A stretch of 64,000 nucleotides of DNA from Manihot esculenta (lineage: Eukaryota; Streptophyta; Magnoliopsida; Malpighiales; Euphorbiaceae): the NCBI RefSeq assembly GCF_001659605.2, contig NC_035168.2, forward strand, positions 5,884,058 to 5,948,057. Reading direction: 5' to 3'. A model generated the notes under the pieces. It saw only the letters and a program-made list of their open reading frames with translations. It was not told the origin of the DNA and made no database searches. Shown here piece by piece: positions 22,412 through 36,360 of this stretch (within the stretch, counting starts at the first letter, position 1; every line of letters starts with the position of its first letter). The position numbers were made by a program, and so were the translations under genes.

Positions 22412-23492
22412 AGTTTAACATGGTACTAACCTATGTTTTACTTATTTTGAAGTGTTTTACTTATTTTGAAGTTGACTTTCCGGCTTCATCTAGCAATTTT
22501 TAAGTAATTCCATCATCCCCAGAATATATTTTGATTTTATTTTTGAGGCTTAGGCTCATTCTTGCATTGAAGATTTAGCAATTTAGCACTTTTTAAGTAA
22601 TTCCACCATCGTCGTCAGTTTACGGTGCAAAATATGCTTCATTACTGGAAGATTCTAAGTCATATTTCAGTTTAGAAATATCACGGTTAAGCATGACTCA
22701 TTTAGCTGCTTATGTTGCTCTTAGATATTGAGGGGAAGAGGGGATGGAGTCTAATGATAAATGAATTTGCCTCAAATTGGTTAATATACTCGGTATACTC
22801 GGTCTGCTATTTGTATTCGTAGATCTTAGTGCTTTGCGTATCATTATGCATGTTCAAATGGCACCTTTGCTTCTTGCTTCTTTTAGTTTAGAATAAGATT
22901 CTTGTGTAGAAGTGCTTAGGCCATTCAAATTTTCATTTCATTAGACGTTTATAGATCGTAAATTAAGTAAATTACTTCAAGTTGCTATGCTCAGGCTGCT
23001 ATATATTACTATGCATGATCCAAATGGCACCTCTGCTTCTATTTTTGGATTAGAATAGGAACCTTAGGTCATTCAAATTGTCATCTGAACTCTCTCACTC
23101 TGGCAGCTGCCACAGTGCAACTGGGGTAAGGACTATGAGGAGGTTACTGTTATAGTGGTCTTTTATGTCATTTTTTCAGAGATGACCTGCTTAACTTCAT
23201 ATCACTATCTCAATGCTGAGGTAACAGATGATAACTTGACATCAATATATACTTGGAATTATTGAACAATATGTACCGACATGCTGATTCTGGAGGTATT
23301 GTTTTCTTTTTGGTCGAGCATCTTTACTTTTTTCTCCTACTGGTTACTTTTTTAGTTGACGATTATCAATTTATCATAAATAGGTTAAAACTAAATGTAC
23401 TTCTGTGTGGAATTGATGTTTGAAATGATCGCTGCTTTTCCATTAATTATGACTTCCTTATTGACACAACCTATTGTACTGTGCTGCAGCTG

Positions 23493-23499
<7 letters not shown>

Positions 23500-23536
<37 letters not shown>
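23500..23536. repeat. (TA)n microsatellite
   Basis: A pure TA dinucleotide run of about 35 bp. A shorter (AT)n run occurs near 20680-20695. Confidence 0.85.
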
Positions 23537-23539
<3 letters not shown>

Positions 23540-24828
23540 TTTATGCTATTACCATTCTAAAGCATGTTTTATAATATGAATTAGCCGTATTATACGAGCA
23601 TTAGTTGCATCATTTTCTACATAAAAAAATCAGACACATTAATATAATTTAGAAATTAATTATGCTCCAAGAAAGAATAATATAATACATATGGTCAAAA
23701 TGCCTAAATAGTAATTAATATTCATAAATTTTGTTATAGTTTTTAAAAAAGATAGAAAGAGAGTTACAATTTTGAAATGATTATGTTAGGAGTGAATTTG
23801 ATTGAAAGGTTTTGTTGATGTCAATATCATGTTAATGTTTGTCCATTGTACTTCAACAATTGTTTTATTTCAATGCCAAAACTTGTTAGAATAAGATTAT
23901 TCAACTCTAATTTATTTTTAAAAAGGCATGAGAGGTTAAAAAAAATTATTATTTTACTCCTCTCAAAGGAAAAGATATTTTATGCATTTTTTCTTTTTTT
24001 TTTCCCTTTCCCATGCTTCCTTTCTCTTACATCCTTATGGTCAGATTAATTAATTATTCAAAAAATATTAAATTTATTAATATTATTATTTATAAATACT
24101 ATTATTAATTTGAATTTTATTATTTTACTATATCATGACTCATATGAAAGAAATGACAAAAAGAATACCACATGCCTCTCTCCCTTCTTCCTATCTCTGT
24201 TTCACATTTAACCCCTCTCTTTCTCCTTCTCCCCCTTCTTATTCTCATTCTTTCTCTATTTCAATTTTCATGGTCCCTCCCCTTTACTTCTCTCTCACGG
24301 TTTTGGCTCTCTCATCCTCCTTTTAGTCTGCCCAAAATCTGAAAAAAAGATTAAAAAAAAAATTCAAGGAGAAACCTCCAAAGCAAAAACTCAAATAAAA
24401 AATGATATATATTCAATTCTTGATCACAACCATTATTTAATCAAAAGAACTATAACCTCAAATCAATAAATCCCAATTCAAAAAAAAAAAAAAAAAAGAC
24501 AACGAAACCCTGAAATCAAAAATCAAAAATTCAAATTTAGAATTCAACATTGTCAAATGGACAGTAATGGTAATGAAAAAAGGCAGAAGGAACAACGAAG
24601 GATGGTTGTATGGGGAGGAAGATAACGATGGTCATGCCTTGGATCTTTCTACTTTCACTTTTGAGCAGGAGAGAACAAAGCAAAACAATCAGTGAAATGA
24701 GAAAATGAGATAGATGAGGCTATAATGAGTAAAGATTGAATAGAAAAAAGCTCGAGATAAACAAAGAAGAAAGGGAGAGAGAGACAAGTAGATATAGAGG
24801 GAGACAAGAGAGAAGAGTGTGAGGGAGA

Positions 24829-24860
24829 TTTTTTTTTTTTTTTGGGGGGGGGGGGGGGGG
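24829..24860. repeat. T15-G17 homopolymer junction
   Basis: Fifteen T are followed directly by seventeen G, preceded by a GA-rich stretch (24750-24826). The G run could form G-quadruplex DNA. Such tracts are also prone to sequencing and assembly error. Confidence 0.8.
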
Positions 24861-25968
24861 TGTAAGTGAGGGATACTACATATCTTGACTATGTGATCAA
24901 AGTGATTTTTTTTTTCGAAACACAAACTATCGAATCACTTAAAGCATAATTTTCACTTATAAATTAATTTAAGGATAAGTAAATGAGTAGTTTATTTAAC
25001 TTATAAAGTGAATCAAAAACTCATTAAGATGAGAGATCATGGGTAAAAATTACTCCTTTTATTGTCAAATAAGTACATAAATATGTCAAAGGTGATCTAA
25101 AATAATTGTAAAAGATTTCATCTTCAAAATAGGTTACTTTGTGTTAAATTAAATTTGTTACATGATAGGATACTTTGATTTTTGTCAATAAAACCATATA
25201 TATTATCTTTTATGATGAAAATCTTTCATCAAAATGGTCCATAAAAATAAAATTGATAACCAAATAGTTGAATTGGTTTAACATTAAAAGTAAATTATTG
25301 AAATAATAATAAATATAAAAATGAAAGTTAAAAAAAAAAGAGAGAATTTGCTTTTAATAATAATAATAATAAAGGGTTATAAAAGGAATCCCAGTATGTT
25401 CCAGGAAGAATGCCAAGGCTTTCATTGTAGAATACTCCACATAATAATAATGTTGTCAAATGGCAAAGTTGGAGTAATGGCAGGATGCAATCTTTTAATT
25501 TTTTTCTTGAAAGGCAGCACGCAATCTAGTATCATTGAAAATGACAACTACTCTTATTTTATGGAAAAGCAAGTTGTAGGAGCTTCGTCAATTAAAAATG
25601 AGCTAATTTTCAGTCTAATTATGCAGGGCACAAGATGTTGAAAAGTTGAAAATAAAAAATCAGTCGGTTACTTTGATCTGGCAAAACAGTGGTTAACAGA
25701 ATAAACTTGCAAAACCTAACGCTGTTGATAGAAGAACCAATTCTCAAATACTTTTCCAACCAGAAAGAACAGAAAAGATAAGGGACAAAGAAAATAGGAG
25801 CAATTTAATTGTTTTCAGTTTATTTATTAATTTATTTTATATTCTTCCTGAACTATTTTGGAATCTGAAAGGTATACTAAATTATATTTTAAGTAACTAG
25901 CGCTACATTATTCATAGCTTTTCAAGGTTCCGTTGTCCATTATCTGTTATATATTTTCTAAGTTGTAT

Positions 25969-26045
25969 GGGTATGGCCATTACCACTGTTAGCTAACAGC
26001 CATGGCCGTTATTTACCATTAAGTAATGGTCATGCCAGTTACCCT
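25969..26045. repeat. imperfect inverted repeat, possible small foldback element
   Basis: The ends read GGGTATGGCCATTACC and GGTCATGCCAGTTACCC, imperfect reverse complements of each other. The middle contains the palindromes GTTAGCTAAC and CCATGG. No clear target duplication was found. Confidence 0.4.
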
Positions 26046-27330
26046 CGAGAATGCAGTTGCTACAAATCCTTTGTAGATAATGCTTTCATTTTTCTTTTCC
26101 CCATTCTCTACTTGTTCCAGCCTTCCTCATCTAGTGTTTCTAAAAAAATTCTTTCTTTCTTTCTTTTTCTTTTCCTTTTCATTATTTAATATATTGTATT
26201 TGTGTACCTTACGCTTATTATATAGTTGTGTATTCTGTAATTTTATTGGTATCTATCAATATTTGCTTATTTCATGAACTTTCTAAATTTTTCAATGAAA
26301 AAAAAAAAAGCATTGCGCCTAGCTGTTACATTACGTTGAAAATGTATACTAGAAAGCTTAAAACACCACAAATTGTTCGCTTTGCTTGATAGCTAAAAAG
26401 AAAACAAGTGGATGTAACTTTTCGGAGTTAATTCAGAGATTATCTACATCACAGTTTTCTTTCTTTACACTGTTGGACTAACCGCATTAAAATGAGTATC
26501 ATATGCATGACAATAGAAAATAAATCATTAGTACTTTTACATATATTTTCGTTCATTATATTAATCTTTTGTAGCTGAAAGGTGAATCCCCTGAAATGAA
26601 AAAGTGCACATATTTATCGAGGTTTTAACAAAAACAAAAGCTTTAATCCGAAACTGGTTTCAATTGGCTATGTGGATCAATTTTCATGATTTAGTTGTTT
26701 GAAATCGTTATTGAGGAAGTAAGCTTTTTTAAATTCCTCATATTGCTTTTAATTTGAGCAGTTATGCTCTTGAATTAGTTTGGACAATGTTTTTTTTTTT
26801 AATTTCTTTTTATGACTGCAGAAACCTCATAGTTCCACTTTCATACGGTGAAAAGGTTCAGTGCCATTTCTACCTGAGACTTGTAATAAAGAACTGAACC
26901 CCACCATAATAATGCAAAAGATGTTCCAAGTTCTCCAGGAAAGCAACAAATACATTAACATGGCAAGGAACTATTGATGGAGACACATCTGAGGAAGTAG
27001 ATATTATATGGGCTTGGAGGCGTTGGAGCTAGAGATGATATAAGTAGCTTTCTTCCTGATGCCTGAAACTATGAAGAGCTGCAGGGAGAAATATGCAGAC
27101 CAGGTCTTGGCTGGAGGGAATCAGCAGAAGCAAAATAGATTGTTTGTCATTCCTAACATCATGGGTTGTTGCAGTCAACTTTTTCTGGCATTATTTTGCT
27201 TCTAAGATGTTGTGGTATGTACATCACATGTCGCTATATTATTTGGCTTTATTTATTTTTCATATTCGGTTGTGTTTAGGAAGAAATAGGTGGTTTCTCC
27301 TTGCCCATTGAATTGATGGAAATTAGATAT

Positions 27331-28089
27331 GGATAGCTCTCTCTATGACATGATTAATATCACCTAAAAGTGAGTTAATGCCACAATTCCTTTTTGCAAC
27401 ATTTGCTACTTCAAATATTCAACTTAATTAACAGTAAATGGTCAGGTTAATTTCACCAATGGTGCTTGTAGTTATACCTCATTATAGTGTTGCCCATTGA
27501 ACTCTTTTTAACCATTGCACTAAAGGTCACTATGACCGGCTAGAATTTGGCCAAACTATGACTAGAATGTTAACATGGCTGTTACTTTAGCTTGTTATAT
27601 TCATTATCTTAGATGTGATAATCATATGTGGTTTAACCAATCTCTATTCCTTCCACTTAAAATTTCTCTACAGAATTCTGTTAAAAAAATAAAATTCTCT
27701 AGAGAAAGAGAACTAGACATATAAGGAGGAGAGAATGGATCAATTTATAGTGTCAAATTTTCTTAAAATTAAGAATAAATGGGCTACTATTGTTATTTCA
27801 ATATTTTGGTCATGGATTGGTCGAACATAGCTACAATTATTACAATAATTATAATTACCAAAGACCAAGAGTTACATGTTGAAGTTTAAAGATAGCCCTA
27901 AACTAGAGATAAGGGCATAACTTTAGGATCTATTAGATCCTGAAATAAGGGTAAGGGCATAAGTTTAGGAGCTACTGATGAAATTAGCCCTAAAATGATC
28001 TACTAATTTCCTAGTGCTTGTTGTGGAAACTGAACAACATATTAAGATTTGTAATAATCTACAGTTAGGCATCTTTGCTCTCTATGCCT
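27331..28089. other. intergenic region downstream of both flanking units
   Basis: AT-rich sequence that should include the 3' untranslated region of the minus-strand CKX gene (just below 28090). A diverged direct repeat with AAGGGCATAASTTTAGGA occurs at ~27910-27930 and ~27955-27975. No other gene is seen. Confidence 0.55.
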
Positions 28090-30328
<2,239 letters not shown>

Positions 30329-33300
30329 GTTTTGCTCTCAGAGAGAGAGAGAGGAAGGAGGAGGATTCTCTATGTTGTGCCTTTAGAGTTCTTACAAGGG
30401 GAGGGTGAAGAAGAGGCTATGGAAATCTAAGGTGATGATGAGAAGACAATTTAAAGGAAAAGATTTTGGGCGGCATAGTCACAAGAACATTAGACAGTCA
30501 TATATTCAGTGGTAACTACGTATGAGAACCACCCCTTTACTTTTGTCTTATAGGTGCATGTTAAGGATTTTGTTTGGGTTCACTATTTTGGCATCAAAAG
30601 CTCTGAGTTGTTAAAAGCCACTAAAGTGAAAATGCTTCCACATACGTTAAACACTTTTTGTTGGTATTATTCCCTCACCTTATCTTTCTGTTCTATTTTT
30701 TCTACTTAAAGCAATAGAATACTGTTTCTGAAGTGATCAATTTGCTTCTGGGTCTCTATATTTCTCCATGTCACTTTTATCTTTCCCTTTTATTGTGCCC
30801 CTAAAATTGACTTGGCCTGTGCGGTGTCGATTGTGCATGCACTGTTTTCATGTTTAGTAGCAATATGAGTTCTATTTTTTTTCTTTTTCACTTAAAAGCC
30901 AAAGATTCTCAACGATCATAATTGACTTGTTGATTGAACAGTCAATCAGGAAAAAATGAAATTTTCTATGCGTGACACTAAAAATATCTTATATTTATAT
31001 TTTTTATTTAACTTTTATTTTTTTCAACATAAGATACTGATATTTAAATATGGAAGATTACTACATATTTATAAATTATTATAATGTTTAGGAATTAATT
31101 TATAAAAATAAGTAGATGGATAATTATTCTGCGCTACAGTACATCTTAATCTATGTGTTATGTGTTTCTATGCTTGGACAGAGTTCTCTTCATGGTCTCA
31201 ATGTTTGGACATCTCAAGGGTTTATAGTTACTCTGATGCTTATGGACGGTTGCCCTCAAAGTGTGAGAGTGGCCTGTGAGCTTTGTTTAGTGTCACCTTC
31301 ACTTGTTTGGACGATTCTATTTGGGCTGCATTTTTTTTAAGCTACTAGAGACTACCTCGATTTGTGGAAGTTGGATAATCCTTAACTAGTATTTTTCAGC
31401 GTGTATATAATCTATTGATTGAGACCCAACTGTCCCAAGTGACAACAAGAGATCAGCCTTTCTATGGCAGCAACAAGAGCAGAAGCTTCTTGCCCAGACG
31501 GCAATAGAGTTGCTAACCTTGCGCTTTTGAGCTTTTCTTTGTATTTGCTTGGGTTGAGTCTTGAGTGATCTTCTATTTCTCCAACTTAAAATCTGACCCG
31601 AGTGTTGAACCTATTATTGCAATGTATGCCTGCTTTTGAAAAACCAAAAAAAGTGTTAAAAAGAAACCCATTTTAATCGTTTGAAATCACAAATTTTATA
31701 AATCGAAGGATCATTAAAAAGAAAACTTAGCGTACATAAAAACTAACATTTCACATTTAATTAAAATTATAACTAAAATTTTTAAATTCGATTGATAAAA
31801 TCTGAACTTATTGTAATTATAGTTAATTTTTATGGTAATTTATCTCTAAAATTTTATATTCAATTACGATTATGATTAAAATTTTTAATATTATATCTAA
31901 AATTTTTTAATATTTTTGTATATAGTCAATTTTAAACTAGTGTATATATCATGGCTAAATTTATGAATTGGAAGTAAGAGTTTCTACCAACATTTGAAAC
32001 ATTTCATTTCCGAGCAAAATTCAGAATAAATCAAATCTCGTAGAATTCAAATCTATCAAGCGGACTACTTTACCACTGAGCTATTAGGGAGATTAGATTT
32101 TATAAAGTTTAATTCCTCCACTACTTAACTTTCAATTCCTATCTGACCATTAAATAAAATGTAAATATATTATTTATTTATTATTTTAAATACTAAATTA
32201 ATCTATATAAGCAATTATTTTAACTTTAATTAATTATATATCTTAAAAGTAATTAATTTATATTATTTTAATTCATAATTTAAAATCTAAAACTTCTGCT
32301 AATTTCTAATCTAACTTAGCTTTGAATTAGACATATTAGAGTTGAAAATAGGGATTATGAAAATAAAAATTAACTTTTTTTAGAGTATATGATTAATTAA
32401 AGTTAAGGGGTTATTTAAATAGATTTAATTAATATTTAAAAAAGGTAAATAAATAATTAATTAAAATTATTTTAAAAATTAATAATAATTATAAAAAAAT
32501 AAAAATTTGAGATAAAATTGAACATTTTGATTTTAATTGTTTTAAATTTTTATGACTAATTGAATAAATTATATACGAAATTAGTTGGAGTTTTGTTACA
32601 TAAAATTGAAAGTTTGGTATGTAAAATTTTATAAAAATTTTGATTTTTTATGTTTAACAAGAAAAAAAAAAAAGCAAAACTAACTATTTTTTTAAATATT
32701 TGTCTAATTAATATTATCCACAAAAGTATTTTTTATCAAATGTAATTCAGTAATAATTCAGTAATAAATATCTAAGTAAATATGAGAAATATCAAATTCT
32801 ACTCTTTAATCTCTCATTTTGAATTAAAAAAAAATCTTTATATTTGATATAATAAAATAAAAAAAAAAATTAAGCCCAAGTCCATTAAATTAAAATTTCT
32901 AGCTCTCTGTCAAGCTTTGAATAGCAGTTAGCTTGGATCGGTGAAAAATAACGGAGGAAAGAAAATAAGATAAAAAAAAAAACAAAAAAAAAAAAAACAA
33001 TTTTTTTCACTCTCGTATGTTTAGAAAAAAATAAAAAATAAAAAAAATAAGTAAGAAAAATATTATAAAATAATTTCAATTAAATTTATATACTTTAATT
33101 TAAGAGTTAAATAAATTGTAATTAAATTTTTTTATCATGCGGACCTTATATTTTTATTAGAATCAAATAAGTTATGATATAATATAATATTATTTTTTTT
33201 AATAATAAATTATTATTATTTTAATTTGAAATATAAAAATTAGTATTTTATTTAACATAAAATTAAAAATACTAAAAATTTTTAAAAAATACATAAAAAT

Positions 33301-33381
33301 AATTTATTAAATTACAAAAATGAAAATTTATTCTATAAAAAATGTTTTTGTTATTAAAAACAATATTTTATTATTAAAAAT
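30329..33381. other. CKX upstream region and AT-rich intergenic DNA
   Basis: The first ~150 bp is the CKX leader, with a GAGAGAGAGAG run at 30339-30350 (CT-rich on the coding strand). The promoter must lie in ~30400-31100, but I see no decisive TATA box. From ~31650 the sequence is very AT-rich with poly-A/T runs up to the LTR at 33382. Open frames here are short and match nothing recognised. Confidence 0.5.
32043..32093 (-). other. tRNA-like A-box/B-box remnant
   Basis: The minus strand has a perfect A box TAGCTCAGTGG (plus 32073-32083) and, 19 bp on, a degraded B box GATTTGAATTC (plus 32043-32053). The gap is too short for a tRNA. It may be an old SINE head or tRNA pseudogene, or chance. 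Confidence 0.3.
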
Positions 33382-33878
33382 TGATGACCGCTGGATTTCT
33401 TCATCCCGGTCTGGGGCCAGGCCCACGATACCAGCCCATTATCTAGAGGCCCTCAAGCCTCATATATGCATCAAGTCCGGTCCACTCAGTCTGGAGACCG
33501 GACTCCCATCAATCTCCTCAATCAGGCCGGCCTAACTCTTTGGGCCCGATGAACAAATCCTCTCTGGGTTCAGCCCATATCATATCTTCCGGTCCAGCCC
33601 GGAATCAGGAAGGAGACCTACCCATCTTTCACGAGGGACCATCCGCATGCGCACCTGGGGAGAATCAGAGGCCGTTACGCATGGGGCAGAGATCTGATTT
33701 CCTCGTACATCCGTATCAACGCGGTAAGGACAGGTGGCCCAGTGACATACATTCTGTTACACGTCACTAGCGGACAAAAGAAAACATATAAAATGAGAAG
33801 TACTCTCCTCTAGGTCTAATCTTTTCCCAGTTTTACAGAACCCTTGTAAAATCCTATTTTCTGGATCTCAGATCATCA
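33382..33878 (+). repeat. Tat-like 5' LTR (497 bp)
   Basis: It starts TGATGACCGCTGG and ends GATCATCA, so the termini are the inverted repeat TGATGA/TCATCA. A TATA box TATAAAA is at 33787-33793. The primer-binding site follows after two bases. Confidence 0.8.
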
Positions 33879-33880
33879 AC

Positions 33881-33897
33881 TGGCGCCGTCTGTGGGA
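33881..33897 (+). other. Tat-like primer-binding site
   Basis: TGGCGCCGTCTGTGGGA begins two bases after the LTR end, a primer-binding-site type common in plant Ty3/gypsy elements. I do not assign the tRNA. Confidence 0.75.
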
Positions 33898-33956
33898 ACG
33901 AAGGAGATCTTTTTATCACCGGAGTTCCACTCTCACAAAACCCACTGAGATCCACG

Positions 33957-35603
33957 ATGGCTAATTACAATGAAAACAACAATCTTAACACTCCAAACGA
34001 CCTGAGCTCTGCTCAAGAGGGGCAGCAGTTATCTTTTTCCAGTCCTACAACTCTAAACAATCAACCACCCATCCCTTTCAACCCCTCGCTAAGCCCGGCA
34101 GGGAATGTATCCGCTGATGCCTTGTCCAACCAGGACCTCCAAACCTTCGCTCTCCAGCTACAAAACACCGCCCACTGGCTGGGGCAGATAATGCAACAAC
34201 GGGGCCTCAACACCCCAGTACAGGTGTTGCCGGTGGTGGAAGAGCCCCGGACCAACGAACCTCAGCCTACCTTCAACCATCTCCGAACGGTCAGCCAAGA
34301 AACCGGAGACGGGAGGAGAAGAGCCGGAGAAGAGGAGGAGCCGGAAGCTCGAGTTCATGGAAGGAAGGTGAGGGAGCTGATAGAGAACGATGAAGTTGAT
34401 AGTTATTCTGCCGGAACCACCGGAAGAGCGGGGAGTGAAACATGGGAGGAGGAAGGTCACACAGAGAAAAAGCTCAGGCAGGAAGAAGAGAGCGTAGACC
34501 AAAAGCTGCAGAGGATGAGAGAGCAACTTTTGGCTGAGTTAGGGGTAGAGGACCCCAGCCAAACTCTTCTGCCTACCTCTTCACCCTTCTCAAAGTGGGT
34601 GCAGCAGGAGACCGTCCCGAAAAAATTTATGATGCCACCTATGGCGGCGTACGATGGAGCTGGAAACCCCCGGGAACACGTCTTGAATTACAAAACTTTC
34701 ATGGAGCTGCAGACTTTGTCAGATGCCTTGATGTGCAAGGTATTCCCGACGACGCTCTCGGGGCCAGCACGGGCATGGTTTAACAGCCTTGAGGCTGGAA
34801 GCATTAGAAGCTTTAGAGACCTGGCCACTCGCTTTACTAGTCGGTTCATTGCTGGGGTACCTGCAGACAGAAAGACGAGTTACCTGGAGACAGTCAGGAA
34901 GAGAAGGGATGAATCACTTAGGGAGTACATTGCCCGTTTCAATACGGAGGCCTTGCAGATCCCCGAGCTAGATGAAGGCAGAGCGGTGGAGGCAATGCAG
35001 AAAGGGACGACCTCGCCCAAGTTCTTCGGTTCGTTGAGTAGAAAGCCTCCTTCCTCACTAGCAGAGTTAATGAAGAGAGCAGAAAAGTACATCAGGCAGG
35101 ACGATGCCTTGGTAACTAGCAGGTTCGCCAAGGGAGCGGCTGATAAGGGGAAAGCTCTGGAAGAAAGGAGGCCGGAAAGGCAAGAGAAGAAGCAAGGCAG
35201 AAGTCCTGAGCCCTACCGACAGCCTTGGGAGCGAAGGGACCAAAAATCCCTCCTTCCTCTGGTCTCAGAACAGAATCCACTCCCTCCGTGGGTTCCAGAG
35301 AAGCCGACCCCACTCAACGCCTCCAGAGCCGAAGTGCTCATGGCCGTCCAGGACAAAGAGTTCCTACAATGGCCCAGGCCTATGAGAACTGAAGCAGATC
35401 AGCGAAATCCTGATAAATATTGTCAGTATCATCGCACGCACGGTCACTACACCAATAGCTGCTTCCAGTTGATTGTTGAGATCGAGAGGCTGATAAAGAG
35501 GGGACACCTCAAGAACTTTGTAAAAAAAACTGGAAGGACAAAGGACTCAGCCGAACCCAGCAGCGCAAACACTCAGGGGAATGGGAGCAGGGCCAGTGAA
35601 TGA
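33957..35603 (+). CDS. Tat-like Gag, 548 aa
   Basis: This is an intact gag frame, the capsid/nucleocapsid protein that would package element RNA. Residues 1-100 are Q/N/P-rich. Residues ~115-200 are strongly charged, with many E/K/R and likely coiled coil (KKLRQEEESVDQKLQRMREQ). The retrotransposon-gag core is ~235-345, with AYDGAGNPREHV, ARAWFNSL and LREYIARFN. The C-terminus has the zinc-binding-like YCQYHRTHGHYTNSC (~488-502). The ATG is the first after the primer-binding site. After the stop, the same frame reads a short piece resembling the conserved INMIVGG start of Tat protease, then stops again at ~35650, so pol is cut off at the gag-protease border. The undamaged gag suggests recent or ongoing use in trans. 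Confidence 0.88.
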   Translation: MANYNENNNLNTPNDLSSAQEGQQLSFSSPTTLNNQPPIPFNPSLSPAGNVSADALSNQDLQTFALQLQNTAHWLGQIMQQRGLNTPVQVLPVVEEPRTNEPQPTFNHLRTVSQETGDGRRRAGEEEEPEARVHGRKVRELIENDEVDSYSAGTTGRAGSETWEEEGHTEKKLRQEEESVDQKLQRMREQLLAELGVEDPSQTLLPTSSPFSKWVQQETVPKKFMMPPMAAYDGAGNPREHVLNYKTFMELQTLSDALMCKVFPTTLSGPARAWFNSLEAGSIRSFRDLATRFTSRFIAGVPADRKTSYLETVRKRRDESLREYIARFNTEALQIPELDEGRAVEAMQKGTTSPKFFGSLSRKPPSSLAELMKRAEKYIRQDDALVTSRFAKGAADKGKALEERRPERQEKKQGRSPEPYRQPWERRDQKSLLPLVSEQNPLPPWVPEKPTPLNASRAEVLMAVQDKEFLQWPRPMRTEADQRNPDKYCQYHRTHGHYTNSCFQLIVEIERLIKRGHLKNFVKKTGRTKDSAEPSSANTQGNGSRASE

Positions 35604-35823
35604 TGGCCCAGTGGGACCATCAACATGATCGTTGGAGGAACAGAAGGGTGAATGAACTAGAGAAGCAAAAGAGGTACTTTCCTTAGAATATTTGTAAAAA
35701 GAAATCCTTGTACTATGAAAACAGGAATGAATGGAATAACACCACCTTATAACAATGCAATGATTATCTCTATTATTATGAGTATGAACTCTCTCAGAAA
35801 AAGAAAAGAACAGATATTAAAAG
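35604..35823 (+). other. remnant of the gag-protease border and post-pol spacer
   Basis: A short stretch in gag frame encodes TINMIVGG and is then broken. It is followed directly by sequence of the kind found after pol (TTTGTAAAAAGAAATCCTTGTACTATGAAA). The several kilobases of protease, RT, RNase H and integrase expected between them are missing. Confidence 0.6.
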
Positions 35824-36360
35824 ACCTCCTTGAGACATAGAGACCTCCTGGAGGTAGAAGACCGGGATTCCCATGATCTCCCGGATTCAAGACCAGGATT
35901 CTCAAGATCTCCTGGCATCAGAAGACCTCACTGAGACATAGAGACCTCAGGGGGTACAAGACCGGGATCCCCAAGATCTCCCGGCACCAACACCAAACTG
36001 AGACATAGAGACCTCAGGGAGGTGGAAGACCAGGATCCCCATCTCCTGGCATCAAAAGACCTCCTTGAGACATAGAGACCTCCTGGAGGTAGAAGACTAG
36101 GATCTCCAAGATCTCCCGACATCAGAAGACCTCACTGAGACATAGAGACCTCAGGGGGTACAAGACCGGGATCCCCAAGATCTCCCGGCACCAACACCAA
36201 ACTGAAACATAGAGACCTCAGGGAGGTCGAAGACCAGGATCCCCAAGATCTCCTGGCACCAAACAGCCGAACTGAGACATAGAGACCTCAGAGAGGTGGA
36301 AGACTAGGATCCCCAAGATCTCCTGGCATAAAATGGCCGGAGAGATCCCCAAGATCTCCC
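35824..36360 (+). repeat. minisatellite, ~67-70-bp unit, about seven copies
   Basis: GAGACATAGAGACCTC recurs at about 35832, 35933, 36000, 36067, 36137, 36204 and 36273. Each copy is followed by AGAAGAC(C/T)GGGATCCCCAAGATCTCC-like sequence. Longer blocks also repeat ~204 and ~235 bp apart, so there is some higher-order structure. Tandem repeats in this place are typical of Tat-lineage elements. Confidence 0.85.

Larger units (their letters stand above)
19800..27330 (+). ncRNA. possible spliced long non-coding transcription unit
   Basis: Start and end are approximate. A leader-like segment with a CT-rich stretch (19801-19895) ends CTCTCTCTCTCAG followed by GTAACTTG, a good splice donor at 19896. 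Near 26790-26830 a long T-rich tract ends in GACTGCAG, a good acceptor, followed by ~500 bp of less AT-rich, exon-like sequence (26831-27330). Between them lies 7 kb with intron-like composition. No plus-strand frame has a recognisable domain, and the last segment has stops in all frames. It could be a non-coding gene, a gene with only a tiny ORF, or a decayed gene. The sequence alone cannot show that it is transcribed. Confidence 0.3.

Noticed and set aside
31116..31340. 74-aa open frame upstream of CKX
   Set aside because: It has no recognisable motif, no splice context and no conservation evidence.
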